A DNA stretch of 64,000 nucleotides from Brachionus rotundiformis (taxonomy: Eukaryota > Rotifera > Eurotatoria > Ploima > Brachionidae): positions 1,224,031 through 1,288,030 of the forward strand of contig JAESIW010000020.1 of the NCBI GenBank assembly GCA_016802295.1, written 5' to 3'. The notes beneath the pieces are model-generated. The model was not told where the DNA came from. It searched no databases and worked only from the letters and a program-made list of their open reading frames with translations. Both the position numbers and the translations under genes were made by a program. Shown here piece after piece: positions 33,479 to 46,108 of this stretch. Within the stretch, counting starts at the first letter, position 1. Each line of letters opens with the position of its first letter.

Positions 33479-34846
33479 ATCTGAATGCTGTTTCGAACTT
33501 TAATTATCTAAAAAAACCTTTTAGAAATATTCTCAATTTTAGAAGCTGTGTCCTTTTGCTAAGAAATTCTAAATTTTGACTCATAAATTTTTAATTTTTT
33601 ATTAAAATAGATTAAATCTAGTGAATTTTTTTGTCTTATTTTAGGTAATTTTAAAATTACAGATCAGTACAATTAGTAATCTTATTTGTTTTAGGCATTA
33701 TATTATTTTTATCAAAATAGCTTTAATAATTTAAAAATTTTATTTAAATCTAGATTAAGAAAAAAAAATTAAAAAAGGTCAAGGGAATAATAAATAAAGA
33801 ATTTAATGAATTAATTATTCTAAATACTTTTGGTCACTATGAATATTAAAGTAACAAAATACGCTTTTTTTTATCAGTAATTATCATGTTTGATAAATAT
33901 TTTAATTTAATTATTATTATACATAAATAAAGCTAAACGAGTCGTATTTTTACGTAATAGACAGCTTTTTTATTATTTTTAAACTTTATAATTGTTTTGA
34001 GTTCTCATTTATTTAAAGTTAATAAGATAATTAAAAAGAATAATTTTTTTTAGATTTTATTTCTTCAATTCACATATTAATAATAATAAACATAATAATA
34101 GTTAATATTCTACGGTCAACTTAGTCTAACTAAATTAACAAAGGAGAACGGCTAACGTAGTCCCGTTATGGTAGACTTTAAATTTTTTTAATTCATTTCT
34201 ACCGACGTATTAGATTTGGATGATCTGGAGGTCTACCGACATTATCCAGTCTATTTTTGGAATGGTTGATTCAACTTGCTGTGACAACCGACGTTGGTAA
34301 CGCATTCCATTTATTTACTATTCTGTTTGATAGAAAGTTTTTCCTTGCTTCACATTTTGTTAGTTGCGAGCGAATTTGATTATTCACTGAAGCGCTAATC
34401 TCTGGATCATAATACCAATTGACTTGATTGAATTTGTTTTGAATTTTTTAAAATTGTATCAGATGGTTTTCAATTTATTATTTCATGTTTACATAATTAT
34501 TATTTAAAAATCACTTTTCATCATTAGGAGTTTAATTATATTTAGTACTTTTAATTTAGAGAATATTAATTATCTGTTTTTGTGAAAATGTCATAATGGC
34601 CCAGCGAATAGAATAGAATAGAAAAAAACAAAATAATTCTAATTTATTTAGAATGGAACTTAGCAATAGTATCAAATTTTTTTCAATCTAGTGAACTAAA
34701 AAAATTCAAGCATTTTTAATAGAAAATAATCAATTAATTTAATTTCTTTCTATTTGGACAAATTTTATATTAAAAACAAATATTTATTAAATAAATTTAT
34801 TAAAATAAAATAGTTTCTTTAAATCAAATTATAAAATTACGACGCT
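33479..34846. other. Intergenic between CHMP3 and DNAI7
   Basis: AT-rich sequence with a LINE tail at 34199-34435 (listed) and a short (GAATA)n tract near 34608-34622. No gene was seen. Confidence 0.6.
34199..34435 (-). mobile_element. LINE ORF2 C-terminal fragment
   Basis: The minus-strand frame gives KFNQVNWYYD, then RSQLTKCEARKNFLSNRIVN, then KWNALPTSVVTAS, a TGA, and KNRLDNVG. This is the typical C-terminal tail of CR1-type LINEs (R--FF-NRVVN-WN-LP--VV-A-S-N-FK-RLD). One in-frame stop and heavy truncation mark it as dead. It is a different copy from those at 6.0 and 54.3 kb. Confidence 0.75.
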
Positions 34847-37800
34847 CTAAGAATATGTCAAAAATTTAACAGACTCGAGGAAGTTTAAACAAGTCTCATA
34901 ATACAATGGATCAATATCGTTTATTCTACTATTTACTAATTCCTTATCAGTCTTGCATATGTCATCTAAACACAAATGATACATATTTGAATGCTCCTTT
35001 GGAAAAAAAATAAACTTAAAATAACACTTAATGATCCAAATTTACTTCAGTTCCTGGAGCTATAGTTTGATCCAAATCATCAGAATTTTCATTTGATTCA
35101 CTTACATAAAAAACATCTGTTGTTGAAATCAAACATTTGTAGTTATCCTTATATAAATAAAAAGAAAATAAAATCAAAATAAGTTAATTGAAATTTTCAA
35201 ATATAAACCTGTTTAGGTTCTTTGTCAGTGGTATGGACTTGATACAGCATGACTATTTTATCTTCCGTGTCAATATCACTATTCCATTTGGAATAAGCCA
35301 TCGAAATGAGACACGAACATAGAGCCATATTTCGGTAGTTTAACCATTCTAATTTTTTGTTCTTGCTTGTTATGGTAACAAATTTTTCCGAATCGGGCTC
35401 GGGAAATATGTTCAAGCCAATGGATCTAAGAAGAGCCTTGAATTCTCTTAGTTTAAACCATTTATTTGCTATGGGCTCAATTGCTTTCATAAAGATAAGA
35501 TTCGGGTTTTGGCTTTCATAGTCTAATCGAGTGGGCTTTTCTACTTTGTTTAGTTTGCTCAGCGATTGCTTGGATTTTTTTTGCTCCTTGCTTGGGTCCT
35601 CTACATTAGCTGGTCGGATTGGTACATAAACCCGCAATTGATCAAACTTGGAAACATTTTAAATCATTAGTTTTTCAACAGCATTATTGATTTATTTAAT
35701 TTTTTAAATTGTTTTATCATAGGAAAAAAAAATTAAATTATTTTTTTTTGAAGCAGAAAATTCTAAATTAAAGTAATAATGAGTCAGCTTTGTAGTATTT
35801 TTAAATTAGATTAGGACAAGTTTGCCTCAATTTTTCAATATAATGATCAAATACTCTACTGGTAGAAATTAAACAAAATTATTTTATTTATTTACCTATA
35901 CTTTTAAGCTTATCAATGCCCGATCGTGATCTTGAGAATTTGGATAAGAAAATTTCTAATCTAAGCTTGACATCCGTAGCGGAGATTGCCTGAACAAATT
36001 GTATGCAAAAATTAATTAAGATAGTTAGCAATCGATTTTGGAAAAAAAATAATTTTGCTCATTTGTACCAACACAATAATTTATTTCAGCAGTGAAAGAT
36101 ATCACATTTATCGGGAGATTAGTCAGAGCACAATGAAGGATTATATTTATAATGCCCAAATCTCAAAATAAAAACAATCTGAGAAATATATAGATAGTGA
36201 TAAAAGTTTTTTTATATAAAAGATAAATTATTTTAAATAAATCATAGGGATTCAGTTTTTTTTATTAAATCAATATTTCAAGGAATCAAAATTGTGTAAT
36301 TCTTCTCTAAAATAAATAGTTAAATAATTGTTCTCTGATTTTAAAGCAAATTTGAGAACTATTTTCTCTATTAATCAAGGAGAAGAGAAAAATTTGATTT
36401 ATTTCTCTATTGAAATTGTTATTTTAGCTAATCATGCAAGTATACTTAAATTATTTTTCGTATCACTTATCCACCTGATTTAAATAAAATAATAATTTAA
36501 AAAAGTTGTACAATTTACGTCGCAAGAGAAAAATATCAAAATCACGCTAAGCATTCACCACTTAGTTTTTCCTAAATTAGAGTTCCTTTTGTATTTCTCT
36601 ATTGGGTTTAATTTGTATGAGGAAAACTCAAATATTTCTCGTATCTAATTACGAATGTATATGAGTGCTTTTCAATTACTCAGCATGAATGAAAAATGAA
36701 TGAAAAACTTTACCAAAAGCATAAAGAGATAAACTATTTTTCTCCTTACTGGCAAAAATCAAAAATACAATTAAGAAATAGGCTTTGTTGTTGAAAATAT
36801 GTCTAAAGACCTAATTAGCTTGATCTTGGTAATTTTACCCTAAATTAAGATCTTACTCAATTTTATGAACATCAATCTGTCTAACAATTTCATAAAAATA
36901 ATCTTTTTTTTCGTAATTTAAAATCAATTCCAACTAATTAAATCTTCCTGAAGAAATAAATTTTTTTTTTAGTTTTAAAAATTAAGAATTTTTTGTACTA
37001 CTAATTTGGTTATAGACAAAGATTATTGAGTTTTAACTTATTTAAAATAATCTAAGCATTGGCATAAAGTAAGCTAGAAAAAATAAGAATTTATTCAATT
37101 TTACCTTCATATTTAATAAAAATAATACATATTTAACAATAAATTTATAAAAAATGGTTTATTGATTACATTAAAGATAAAACTAAACCTTAAGGAAAAA
37201 AATTTACAGAGAAAAAATCCTAAAAAAATAAGCAATAAATCCATTTATTTAGATAATTTTTTCCTTTAAAAGGTGATCTTTTTTACATATAAATTCAAGC
37301 TTACTTTAGTCTTACCAAAAATGAACAAGTTATCTAAATAGATAAAAAGGTTTAAAAATTTAAAACAGATAAATAATGTAGGAACTTTCAAAATGCTCAT
37401 GCGGCTTTTGACATCAAGGGAATCAACCAACATATTTATCTAATAAAATATTCAATTTTTAGATTTTTACTCATTTAATTAATCAAAGTAATCATGCTTT
37501 ATTTTTTTTTTATTAATAAATCATTTTAAATTACTTCCAGAAAGACTAATAGAGATCTAATACACTCAAATTTGTATGCCAAAGGATCATTTTAGAATCA
37601 GGCTATTTTATACCAAGCGAAAATTTAATAATTTAAATTAAAAATTCTAACCAGATCAAGATAATTAATCCGAGTGATTTATATAAACTTGTATGTTTTG
37701 TTAAATTTTATTTAGTATTCTTTTTTTAATTAGACTTTAGATTGGTATAATTTATGACTTAAAGAATTTAGGAAATTAAGTGACATTATGTGACAAGTGA

Positions 37801-40800
37801 GATGAAAATATTAGATAAAAGGGTTCAAAATAAACCCTAAGAGTCAATTGTTATTTTAGCAGACAGGAAGACATTTCTTTGCTTTTTAAAAACGGAAAAC
37901 TATCTAAAATTAATTAAATTCTAATTTGGATAAATTCTTTATTTTAGTAAATCTTTTTTAATTTAAATCAAATAAATGCATTTATTTACAGAAAAATATT
38001 CTAAACAGTCTCAGCACTTTTCTAGTCTCTTCTAATTAGAAAAATATTTTTGTTGTAAATAACAAATTTAAAAAAAGAAAAAAAAAAACAAATGCAAAAA
38101 ACATTGCCAAGCTGAGTAAAAAATAAGAAAAAAAGATGGTGCAAACATCATTTAATCCTAATCCTAATAGAGCTTGGCATCAATATCAGGTGAATTTTTC
38201 TTTAGGTTTACAAGTGTTTTTATAGATTTTAAATATTGTAATTTCTAATCGATTAGAATAACAAACAAAAAATATAAAGAATTTCTTATCGAATTGATTT
38301 GAATCTGATGGATTAATTCAATCGCTTTTAGGTCTATTATTGCGTAATGTGCTTCTATATCAAGCTCATATATTTCTAGCCAAATTTAGTTACTAAAATA
38401 TCTAATCTTAAGTAGTTCACTATCTCATTATCTCACATATAAATTTATTTTTATTTTATTTTTATTGTTTATTTGACATGTCTACTTCCTTGATTGTAAA
38501 ATAATTTTCTATTTTCAGAGCCGTTCGCTGCCACTTCACCCAATGCATATTTTATGCTAAACTCTAATTAAAACAGCCCCAAAGATATTTCGAATATTCA
38601 ATTAGAAATTTGTTTTTTGTAATTAAATAAAATCTCCTTAGAATAATGTTTTTTTTATAAATATTGGCATAAAAAAAAAGTAAAAAGTTCACAAATACAA
38701 TAGTAGAAAAAGTAAAGTATTTGTCAGAGTGAGTTTGGTCTTAGAATGGACGTATTGGAGCTTCCGAGGCCCGTGATAAATTTCTTGCGTACCATGTCCA
38801 AAGAAATGCACCGGTACTCGCTATGCTGGGACATATACGGAGGCAGCGAGAATGTTACATTGACTCTTACATGGAAATTAACCAGTGAGGACTCGAGCGA
38901 TTCCGGTGAAGCAAAATCGGAGACCAAGAGCCCGAGGAGTCCGCGAAAAGCCAAAAAACAAGGCAAACAATTGCAGCATTCGCGCCTTGACTCGCTGAAG
39001 ACATGCTCACGTTTTCTCTCAGATAAGCGTAGCGCCCAGTCAGATTTTAAACCAATGTGTAGCAACCTAAATCCCTACTTCTACACAAAAGATAAGCTTC
39101 AAGAAACAAATCGATTTTTAGATAGCGATTTGTCCGCTTCGCCTGTCTTTACAGGTGGTTCAAATACACCAGTTAAAAGTTCGCAAAAAAATTGCCACAG
39201 AGAACACTCGAGAGGAAGAAGCCTCGAAAGCTATGAAAAAATGGAACCCTGTAAAGAAACTAAATTGAATTCCATTAACAAAGATTCGATTCCGCTTTCC
39301 AAAGATACATTCAAATCTGATCCATGGATAAGACGGGACAGCTTCGATAAAAATGTATATAGATCAGATATAGAAAAAGAAATTAAATTAATGAGCCTAA
39401 TTGAAACCATTGCTGGCGAGGAGGATACATTGGACCCCAAGTCTCATTTGGTATCAATGACAAATGCCGGTCTGTGTTATAGAACCAACTCAGGAAGTCA
39501 AACAAATACCGGTACCACTTTTAGTAGTAGTAGCAGTAAATCCATCAATGGTGCATCCAATAACACGGCTAGTATATCTAAAGTAACCTTTGATCCAAAT
39601 TTAGAGTATATTTAGTTTTTTTTTTTATTAAATTTTTTGTTGGTTGAATTTTTATTTTTTAAAATAAATTAATTCGAGTGAAGACCTTTTTTTTTTTTAA
39701 ATTTTTCCAAGTTTAGTTAAGATCAAATTACAAAAAAAACAATTCCAAATTAGCTTGAGAATTAAAATACCAATCTATTGGGCTAAGACTTAAGAAAACA
39801 AGATGAGATAAGTTTTTAACCTTTAAAACCAGATCGAACCACATAGTTTCCAAATAGATTCGAATAATTTAACATTTCCAAAAAGCTTACCTTGATTTCG
39901 ATGTTTAACTCGAAATTAGAAGTCTCAATAGTGAACATACAACTGTTCATGCTTTCCCTAGGTGCCATTCTCCACAGTTGAAATGGCATATGTACATGGC
40001 GATCTTGTAATAAACAATATGGACTAAAATGGTAAGTCTTGAAGCTTATTTCTTTCTGGTCGTTGTTGTATTTGTAGTCTAAAATTTCATCGGTTCGCCA
40101 ATGTGCCTTACTTTCGTCCCATCGAGCTAACAACGGGGCCTCCGCAAAAAATAAGCTCGTTGGCAATCTGTAAATTAAAAATGGAAAATTTTTGCCAAAT
40201 AAAAAACAATATTTACTTGTAACTTATTTCAAGAGGACTTTCATTTTTAATCGATTTTATCAATTGGTCATTTGATTTTGAGCCTAAGCCTTTGACAAAA
40301 TTTTTATCCGTGCTCATTGTTTCATCTGGTCCACCCAGAGTTGCTTTAATAGAAATAAATAAGTAAAAATAATTAACAAATTTATAGTATTTTTTTACAT
40401 TCGAGTAGGTCATTTGACTTGGCTGTTGAGTTAAGGTCCAGTTTTTTGCTTGCTATTGTATCACCAAGTTCGTTCTTTTTTTTTTAAATAAAGAATATTT
40501 TAACTATTAACTAAGTAATTAATAAAAATAAAACAAACAGATTTTATCCTTATATTCAACTTTTATTGAAATTTTTATGAACAAATTAATTCTACAACAT
40601 GAATAATACTCAAAAGTAAAATAGTTCTTACTAAGAACTATATCAAAGATATAAATACAATTTAATTATTTACTAATCTTATTTTCATTGATGACAAAAT
40701 ATCTCAAAAAAATAACTTTTTATATAGGGTTAAGTTCCTCAATGATTATTTATTTTCAGTATTTTATTTTTATTAGTTTTTTAACTTCTTCCTTAAAAAA

Positions 40801-43800
40801 TAATGGATAGACAATCAGATCATTACTTATACAGTAATTTTTGTACTTTTTGGTATTTTTTGAAATTTATAATTCTGAAGGCCGAAACATTAAAATATAA
40901 AAGCTTTCTTAGCTAATTTTATTATCTTTCTTAATTTTTTTATGATGCAGAAATATTAATACAATTTCATTATCTATACCTCATTTAAATAATAATATAA
41001 TAAAATTGAAACAAAAAAAAAAATATTTTTTAAAAAAATCTTAACATTTTTCTAACATATGAGATAATTTATCTATTTTTTTAAATATATTTTTTTATTG
41101 TATCAAATTTTTTTAAAAATTAGCAATCAAATTATTTACTTGTTCTGTTTGATTTGATGCTGATTGATTTTCAAGTTCTTGTTTTTTAGCCCAATATTCT
41201 TGCCAGCTTAATTTCGGTAGATTCGGATCAAATGTTGGATAAATAAAAGGCACCAATGTTTCATTTGAATCTCCTTTAAAGAACGTTAAATCAAAATTTA
41301 ACTTAATTAAATTTAATAATCGAAAATAACTTTGAGTTATAACTAAGTGTTTGATTTTTTTTGGTTGTGGGGGTATGCCATATAAACCAATATGCAAAAT
41401 TGGTCCTGATGGTATATAATTTCTCAAATCAACAACGAAACTGTCTGATAATTCTTGTAAAATGGCAAGTTCCTCTGGCGATATTGTCTCTTTGGTCTCT
41501 TCTACAGGCTTTTCCTCTTCTATTTTTGGCAAAGGTTCAACCTTTTCATCGGCATTTTCCTCTTCCTCTTCGTGAGTNNNNNNNNNNNNNNNNNNNNNNN
41601 NNNNNNNNNNNNNNNNNNNNNNNNNNNNNNNNNNNNNNNNNNNNNNNNNNNNNNNNNNNNNNNNNNNNNNNNNNNNNNNNNNNNNNNNNNNNNNNNNNNN
41701 NNNNNNNNNNNNNNNNNNNNNNNNNNNNNNNNNNNNNNNNNNNNNNNNNNNNNNNNNNNNNNNNNNNNNNNNNNNNNNNNNNNNNNNNNNNNNNNNNNNN
41801 NNNNNNNNNNNNNNNNNNNNNNNNNNNNNNNNNNNNNNNNNNNNNNNNNNNNNNNNNNNNNNNNNNNNNNNNNNNNNNNNNNNNNNNNNNNNNNNNNNNN
41901 NNNNNNNNNNNNNNNNNNNNNNNNNNNNNNNNNNNNNNNNNNNNNNNNNNNNNNNNNNNNNNNNNNNNNNNNNNNNNNNNNNNNNNNNNNNNNNNNNNNN
42001 NNNNNNNNNNNNNNNNNNNNNNNNNNNNNNNNNNNNNNNNNNNNNNNNNNNNNNNNNNNNNNNNNNNNNNNNNNNNNNNNNNNNNNNNNNNNNNNNNNNN
42101 NNNNNNNNNNNNTAATGATCGAAAATAACTTTGAGTTAAAACTAAGTGTTTGATTTTTTTTGGTTGTGGGGGTATGCCATATAAACCAATATGCAAAATT
42201 GGTCCTGATGGTATATAATTTCTCAAATCAACAACGAAACTGTCTGATAATTCTTGTAAAATGGCAAGTTCCTCTGGCGATATTGTCTCTTTGGTCTCTT
42301 CTACAGGCTTTTCCTCTTCTATTTTTGGCAAAGGTTCAACCTTTTCATCGGCATTTTCCTCTTCCTCTTCGTGAGTTGACGAGGCTGTTTTTTCCATAAA
42401 AAACTTTAACTCGTCAGGTAAATCATCTGGCAAATTTTCGCTCTCTTTTTCTTCAGTTTCTTTTTTTTCTTCCACTTCAATTTGAGGCACTGGATCAAAT
42501 TCGAATACTTGTGGTTTAATGCGGCACGCAAAAGTCTTGCTTTTAGGCGTATAAAAATCATATTGTGAGAATAAACACCGTAAGTTAAAATGAGCAAGAG
42601 TTAATGGTCGTGGCAATTGAAATGAAAAATTCTGAGCTGGAAAACTAAAGCTTATTATACGCTTGTTGTGGCTTAAGTTTGCCCAAATGCAGAAATAGAT
42701 ATTAGAATCTCCATTTGAAAAGCTGAAATTCAATGTTTCTGGATCCATAGCATCTGATGCGTTCAAAAGAACTGCATGTGAGGCCTGATCTATCTTAAAT
42801 TTGGTCACTTCTTCCAAATCATGAATAGTTTTCTGGTACTTTTCGACTAGTTTTATTGATTCATCACTCTCTGGCAAATCCTCGATCAAGAAATTAAGTT
42901 CATCAATTAACTTTTAAATTTGAATGTTAAAAAAAATCAAATAACTTTGATTAATATTTTAAATTATTACTTTAAAAGCCAAATTTATGTTTTCAAGAGA
43001 GTTTTTAAAATCTTCACTTTTATCATCCTCTTTCCATAATGTCAAAAATGTGTTTATCTCGCTTGTTATAGTTGGATCTGGAGAGCCATCACATCTCATG
43101 TATCTTTCCCACTAGGAGAATTTTTTTGTTAAATTTTAAAACTAGAATTTTTATAAGCTTCATTTACCTTAAATTTTTCCCGTCGATTTTTGTGATAATT
43201 TTCAAGTTTTAGCTTAATTTCTGTCAAAATATCATAAAATGTATTCAATTCGCGACTCTTTATGTCATTAACTTTGGCATCGCGATTTTTGCGTTCTTCT
43301 TCTTGACGTTTTTCTCTCTCCAGTCGCTCTTGTTCTTCTTGTTCCTGTCTCAATTTTGCCTCTTAAAAAATATAAAATATCAATTTATATGATAAATATT
43401 TTAAAGCTATAACCTATGAACAATAATGGTCATAGAGATTTGAGAGGTCGAATTAAGGATTTATGTTTGGTTAAGCTTAAAGGAAAAAAGAGAGGCATTC
43501 TTTTTAAGATAAGCTTTAATTTTTAAGGAAAAGGTTGATAATAAACAGTTAAAATTCCTAAATTGTCAATTACTATTTAATTTTCGTCCTTTATTTTTAA
43601 AATAAAAAATCAATTAAATTTTTGGTTTAAATTTGGAAAATTTTGACAAAATAAAAAAATAAAAACTCACCTTGCTCCAGTCGTTTTTCTTCCTCCTCTT
43701 TTTTTCCTCTACGACCACGGCCACTTTTGAGTCCACTTTTAGTGGTCGATGCAGATCCTGTTGACTTTAAAAATACTAAAAAATCGATTTAATTTTTTAT

Positions 43801-43829
43801 CTTTTATAAATTACCTTTTTTGAGTCCAT
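34847..43829 (-). CDS. DNAI7: Dynein axonemal intermediate chain 7 (CASC1-like), with assembly gap
   Basis: DNAI7 (CASC1/IC97) associates with axonemal inner-arm dynein in motile cilia. Exons in coding order are 43829-43815, 43764-43671, 43361-43168, 43111-42971, 42910 into the gap, 41577-41140, 40474-40399, 40343-40217, 40167-39891, 35646-35209, 35147-35046 and 34996-34847. The N-terminus is a Lys/Glu-rich coil typical of the family. Then come WERYMRCDGSPDPT, FCIWANLSHNKRI, FSFQLPRPL, an acidic linker, LRNYIPSGPILHIGLYGIPP, SPYCLLQDRHVHMPFQLW and LLRSIGLNIFPEPDSEKFV, all in family order. The big exon is broken by 535 Ns (41578-42112) with duplicated flanks; the true exon is probably continuous. 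The 4.2-kb intron 35647-39890 carries another gene on the plus strand. Confidence 0.9.
35647..38135. other. DNAI7 large intron, 3' part
   Basis: AT-rich intronic DNA with no coding signal. It also forms the upstream region of the nested plus-strand gene, so that gene's promoter probably lies here. Confidence 0.55.
38136..39615 (+). CDS. Unidentified 313-aa protein nested in the DNAI7 intron
   Basis: Exon 1 (38136-38189, MVQTSFNPNPNRAWHQYQ) joins exon 2 (38728-39615) at a GTGAAT donor and TTGTCAG acceptor in phase 0, giving 313 aa. A downstream ATG at 38746 would start a 289-aa form. The N-terminal about 70 residues look folded (LELPRPVINFLRTM, HRYSLCWDIYGG, ENVTLTLTWKL). The rest is low-complexity, Ser/Lys-rich and probably disordered, with phosphorylation-type SPRSPRK sites and a Ser/Thr/Asn-rich end. 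Base composition is clearly less AT-rich than the intron. A second acceptor at 38518 would instead give a 31-residue product ending in TAA at 38560. I do not recognise the family. No signal peptide or TM segment is present, so it is likely cytoplasmic or nuclear. Confidence 0.72.
40475..41139. other. DNAI7 intron
   Basis: AT-rich intronic sequence between the exon ending at 41140 and the exon starting at 40474. Nothing else was seen. Confidence 0.7.
41314..42376. repeat. Direct 264-bp duplication flanking a 535-N gap (assembly artefact)
   Basis: Bases 41314-41577 and 42113-42376 are the same sequence at an offset of 799, with only two differences seen (A/G at 41318/42117 and T/A at 41340/42139). 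Ns fill 41578-42112 exactly between them. Both copies encode the same DNAI7 segment (from HEEEEENADEK to the LTQSYFR/ITQSYFR region). This is what an unmerged overlap between two contigs or haplotypes looks like; a true internal duplication is less likely. Confidence 0.85.
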
Positions 43830-44191
43830 CTTTGACACAAGATAAAATTACAAAATTTGATGTAATACAAATTTTACTCGATTTAGCTTGTTGCTTTACG
43901 AATGATCTCCATTAATATATCAAAATAATTTTTGAAAACAAAAATTACGTTGCCAAGCAACCAAATTTTTATTGTAAAGAGAAGCTTGAGTTTTGACTTG
44001 AAAAAATAATAATTATTTTCCTATCTGTTTACATTTACTTTTACATTTAAAAACATCTAAAAAATACCAAGATCAAATTTTAATATACAGGGATTTAATA
44101 TTTTTTTATTGAGTTAATAAAATAAAAAATATTATTTCTTAAACAATTTATTCAAAAAATTTCTGACAAGTCCAAGAAAATAGGCCCGTTT

Positions 44192-45941
44192 TTACCATTT
44201 TATGGCAAGACCGTTTGTATTCTTCTCAATTTCATGATAACTGGTGTAAAGGTTATTCATTTGTTTGGCTTCATCATTGCCAAGCCAATCCGAGTCGTAC
44301 AGCTTTTTGACAAATATGTTTTCTTTAGGCATTTGACTCTTTACTGAATTATAAACATTTTCTACTTTTTGCAAGAGCTCTTTGGAAAGACTGTTTGTTT
44401 GCTCATCTCTAATTTGTCCTCCACCATTTAGGCATCCTTAAATCAAAAATAAACAAAGATAAAAATTAAAAATTCTTATCTTACCTGAAGGACATGCCAT
44501 TATTTCAATATACTGATAAGGACAATTTTTTTTCTTTATTTTTTGAACTATATTTTGAATATTCCTAAATCCATAAGCGATGGCAAAACTAAGCTTAACT
44601 TCACCATTTATTTCCAAGTTAACCTCTTTGAAGTCCAAATTTCTCAATTTCTTGTAAACTATCTGGTCATGCGTGACATCATGGTTGAACAAACTTTTGG
44701 CTGAATTGATCAAAACATGTTCCAAATAGCCTCCAGAACCTCCGCCTTGGTGATTGTAGACTAGTTCTTGTTTCTCAAGATCTTGTTTGATGCTTGTTTG
44801 ATCTTTATTCATGGTAAATGGTAAGTCTAAAGCCCCGTCTTCCATAGAACCTAAATCTAAATTTTCTTTTTGAAGTACGGTTTCGATTTCAACTTCAAGA
44901 TATTAACATCAAAATAGATAATAATAATAATAGAAAAAAATACTTGTGGACAAAACACAATCAACATCTTTAGACTGATGAAATTCATTGAAGAAATCCT
45001 TTCGAGATGACTCAAGCTTTTTGTCAAAGCATGGCATAATTGTGACATGATAAATTTTGTCAGGTGTTGTGTCAAAAACATTTTTGCACAAATAATCTTT
45101 AACCAAAGAGCCCATGATTTGCTGTGGCGATTTCACACCGCTAATGTATGGCAATATAAAAGAGCCGTGTGTTTTTTCGGCATAGCAAATCCAACCTGGA
45201 CAAGAGCTTGTCAATATGGGCAATTTAGTATCTGGACTACCTTGTTCTTTCTTTCTGAATCTTTGGACAAATTCTTTTTCACTTTCGATAAGACTAAATT
45301 CACGCGAAAAAGTCGTATCGAACACAAATTCAGCATTGAAATAATTTTTAAAAAAACCGCACAATTTTTTGGTACATGTTTCCAAATCAAGATTGTATCT
45401 TACTGCTAATGAAGCACGGCTTTGAGGTGAAATTGATACCACTATTTTTTTAACATGACAAAATTTATCATTCTAAGAAATTTTAAATTTAATAAAGAAA
45501 AATATAAACTAGCTTATACTTCAATGTATTTTTTGTTGTTTTCGATAACTTTGATCAATTCATCAGTGCTTTGTTGATTTATTAAGACTGTTTCAGCAGA
45601 AGTTACACATCCACTGCAAGCCAAGCAGTCATCCAAGCTAATCTTTGCTTTTTGGACAGCAGGTTTTTGCTTTTCCTTGATAGAAAAAAAAGCTGGAATG
45701 ATCCGTAATCTACTTATAAGCAAGAAAATTAATTTTAAAACATACAGTTACACCAGGTTCACCAGATATCTCTATTGACCCTGTTTTTTTGGTCGGTTTT
45801 TTTTCCAATTTAACAGGTTTCACGCATTCCTGAAGAACTTAATAAAAATTCATTTACCAAAATGGATTAAATTACTTGTCCAGGTCCAATAAAATCATCA
45901 AGATCATTTATTTGGATTATACCAGAAAATTTGGAACTCAT
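44192..45941 (-). CDS. CIAO3: Cytosolic iron-sulfur assembly component 3 (Nar1/NARFL)
   Basis: CIAO3 is the [FeFe]-hydrogenase-like protein that links early CIA scaffolds to the CIAO1-CIAO2B-MMS19 targeting complex, delivering Fe-S clusters to cytosolic and nuclear proteins. Six exons in coding order are 45941-45876, 45829-45752, 45675-45520, 45472-44944, 44892-44485 and 44436-44192, giving 493 aa (human 476). It starts FSGIIQINDLDDFIGPGQ. All cluster ligands are visible: C24 (ECVKP), C65/C68/C71 (DDCLACSGC), C191 (SSCPGW), C248 (IMPC) and the C-terminal MACPSGCLNGGGQ pair. The protein ends ...LAIKW; a terminal aromatic residue is the recognition signal used by the CIA targeting complex. It is probably functional. 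Confidence 0.95.
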
Positions 45942-46108
45942 TTTTTAAAAAAAATACATAAATTTGATTTTATCCTAAAATTATACCAGATTAAATTTAA
46001 CAAGAGTTGGTAAATGAAGCAAATTTAAGTTCTTTAAAAGCCTAAAATCATGAGGAGTATCTTCATATGAAAAAAAAAATTTATAAAAAATCAAATTTTT
46101 TTCTTTAA
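45942..46108. promoter_or_regulatory. Bidirectional promoter between CIAO3 and PRMT5
   Basis: Only 167 bp separate the ATG codons of two divergent genes (45941 minus, 46109 plus). Both 5' UTRs and core promoters must fit here unless distal 5' exons exist. No clear TATA box can be singled out against the AT-rich background. Confidence 0.65.

Noticed and set aside
38724..39065. Minus-strand 113-codon ORF opposite the nested gene
   Set aside because: The plus strand has the longer frame with a spliced exon in phase and realistic composition. The minus frame has no splice support.
41361..42889. Long ORFs running through the N gap
   Set aside because: They are open only because Ns cannot form stops. 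The plus-strand ones are artefacts; the minus-strand one is the real DNAI7 exon interrupted by the gap.
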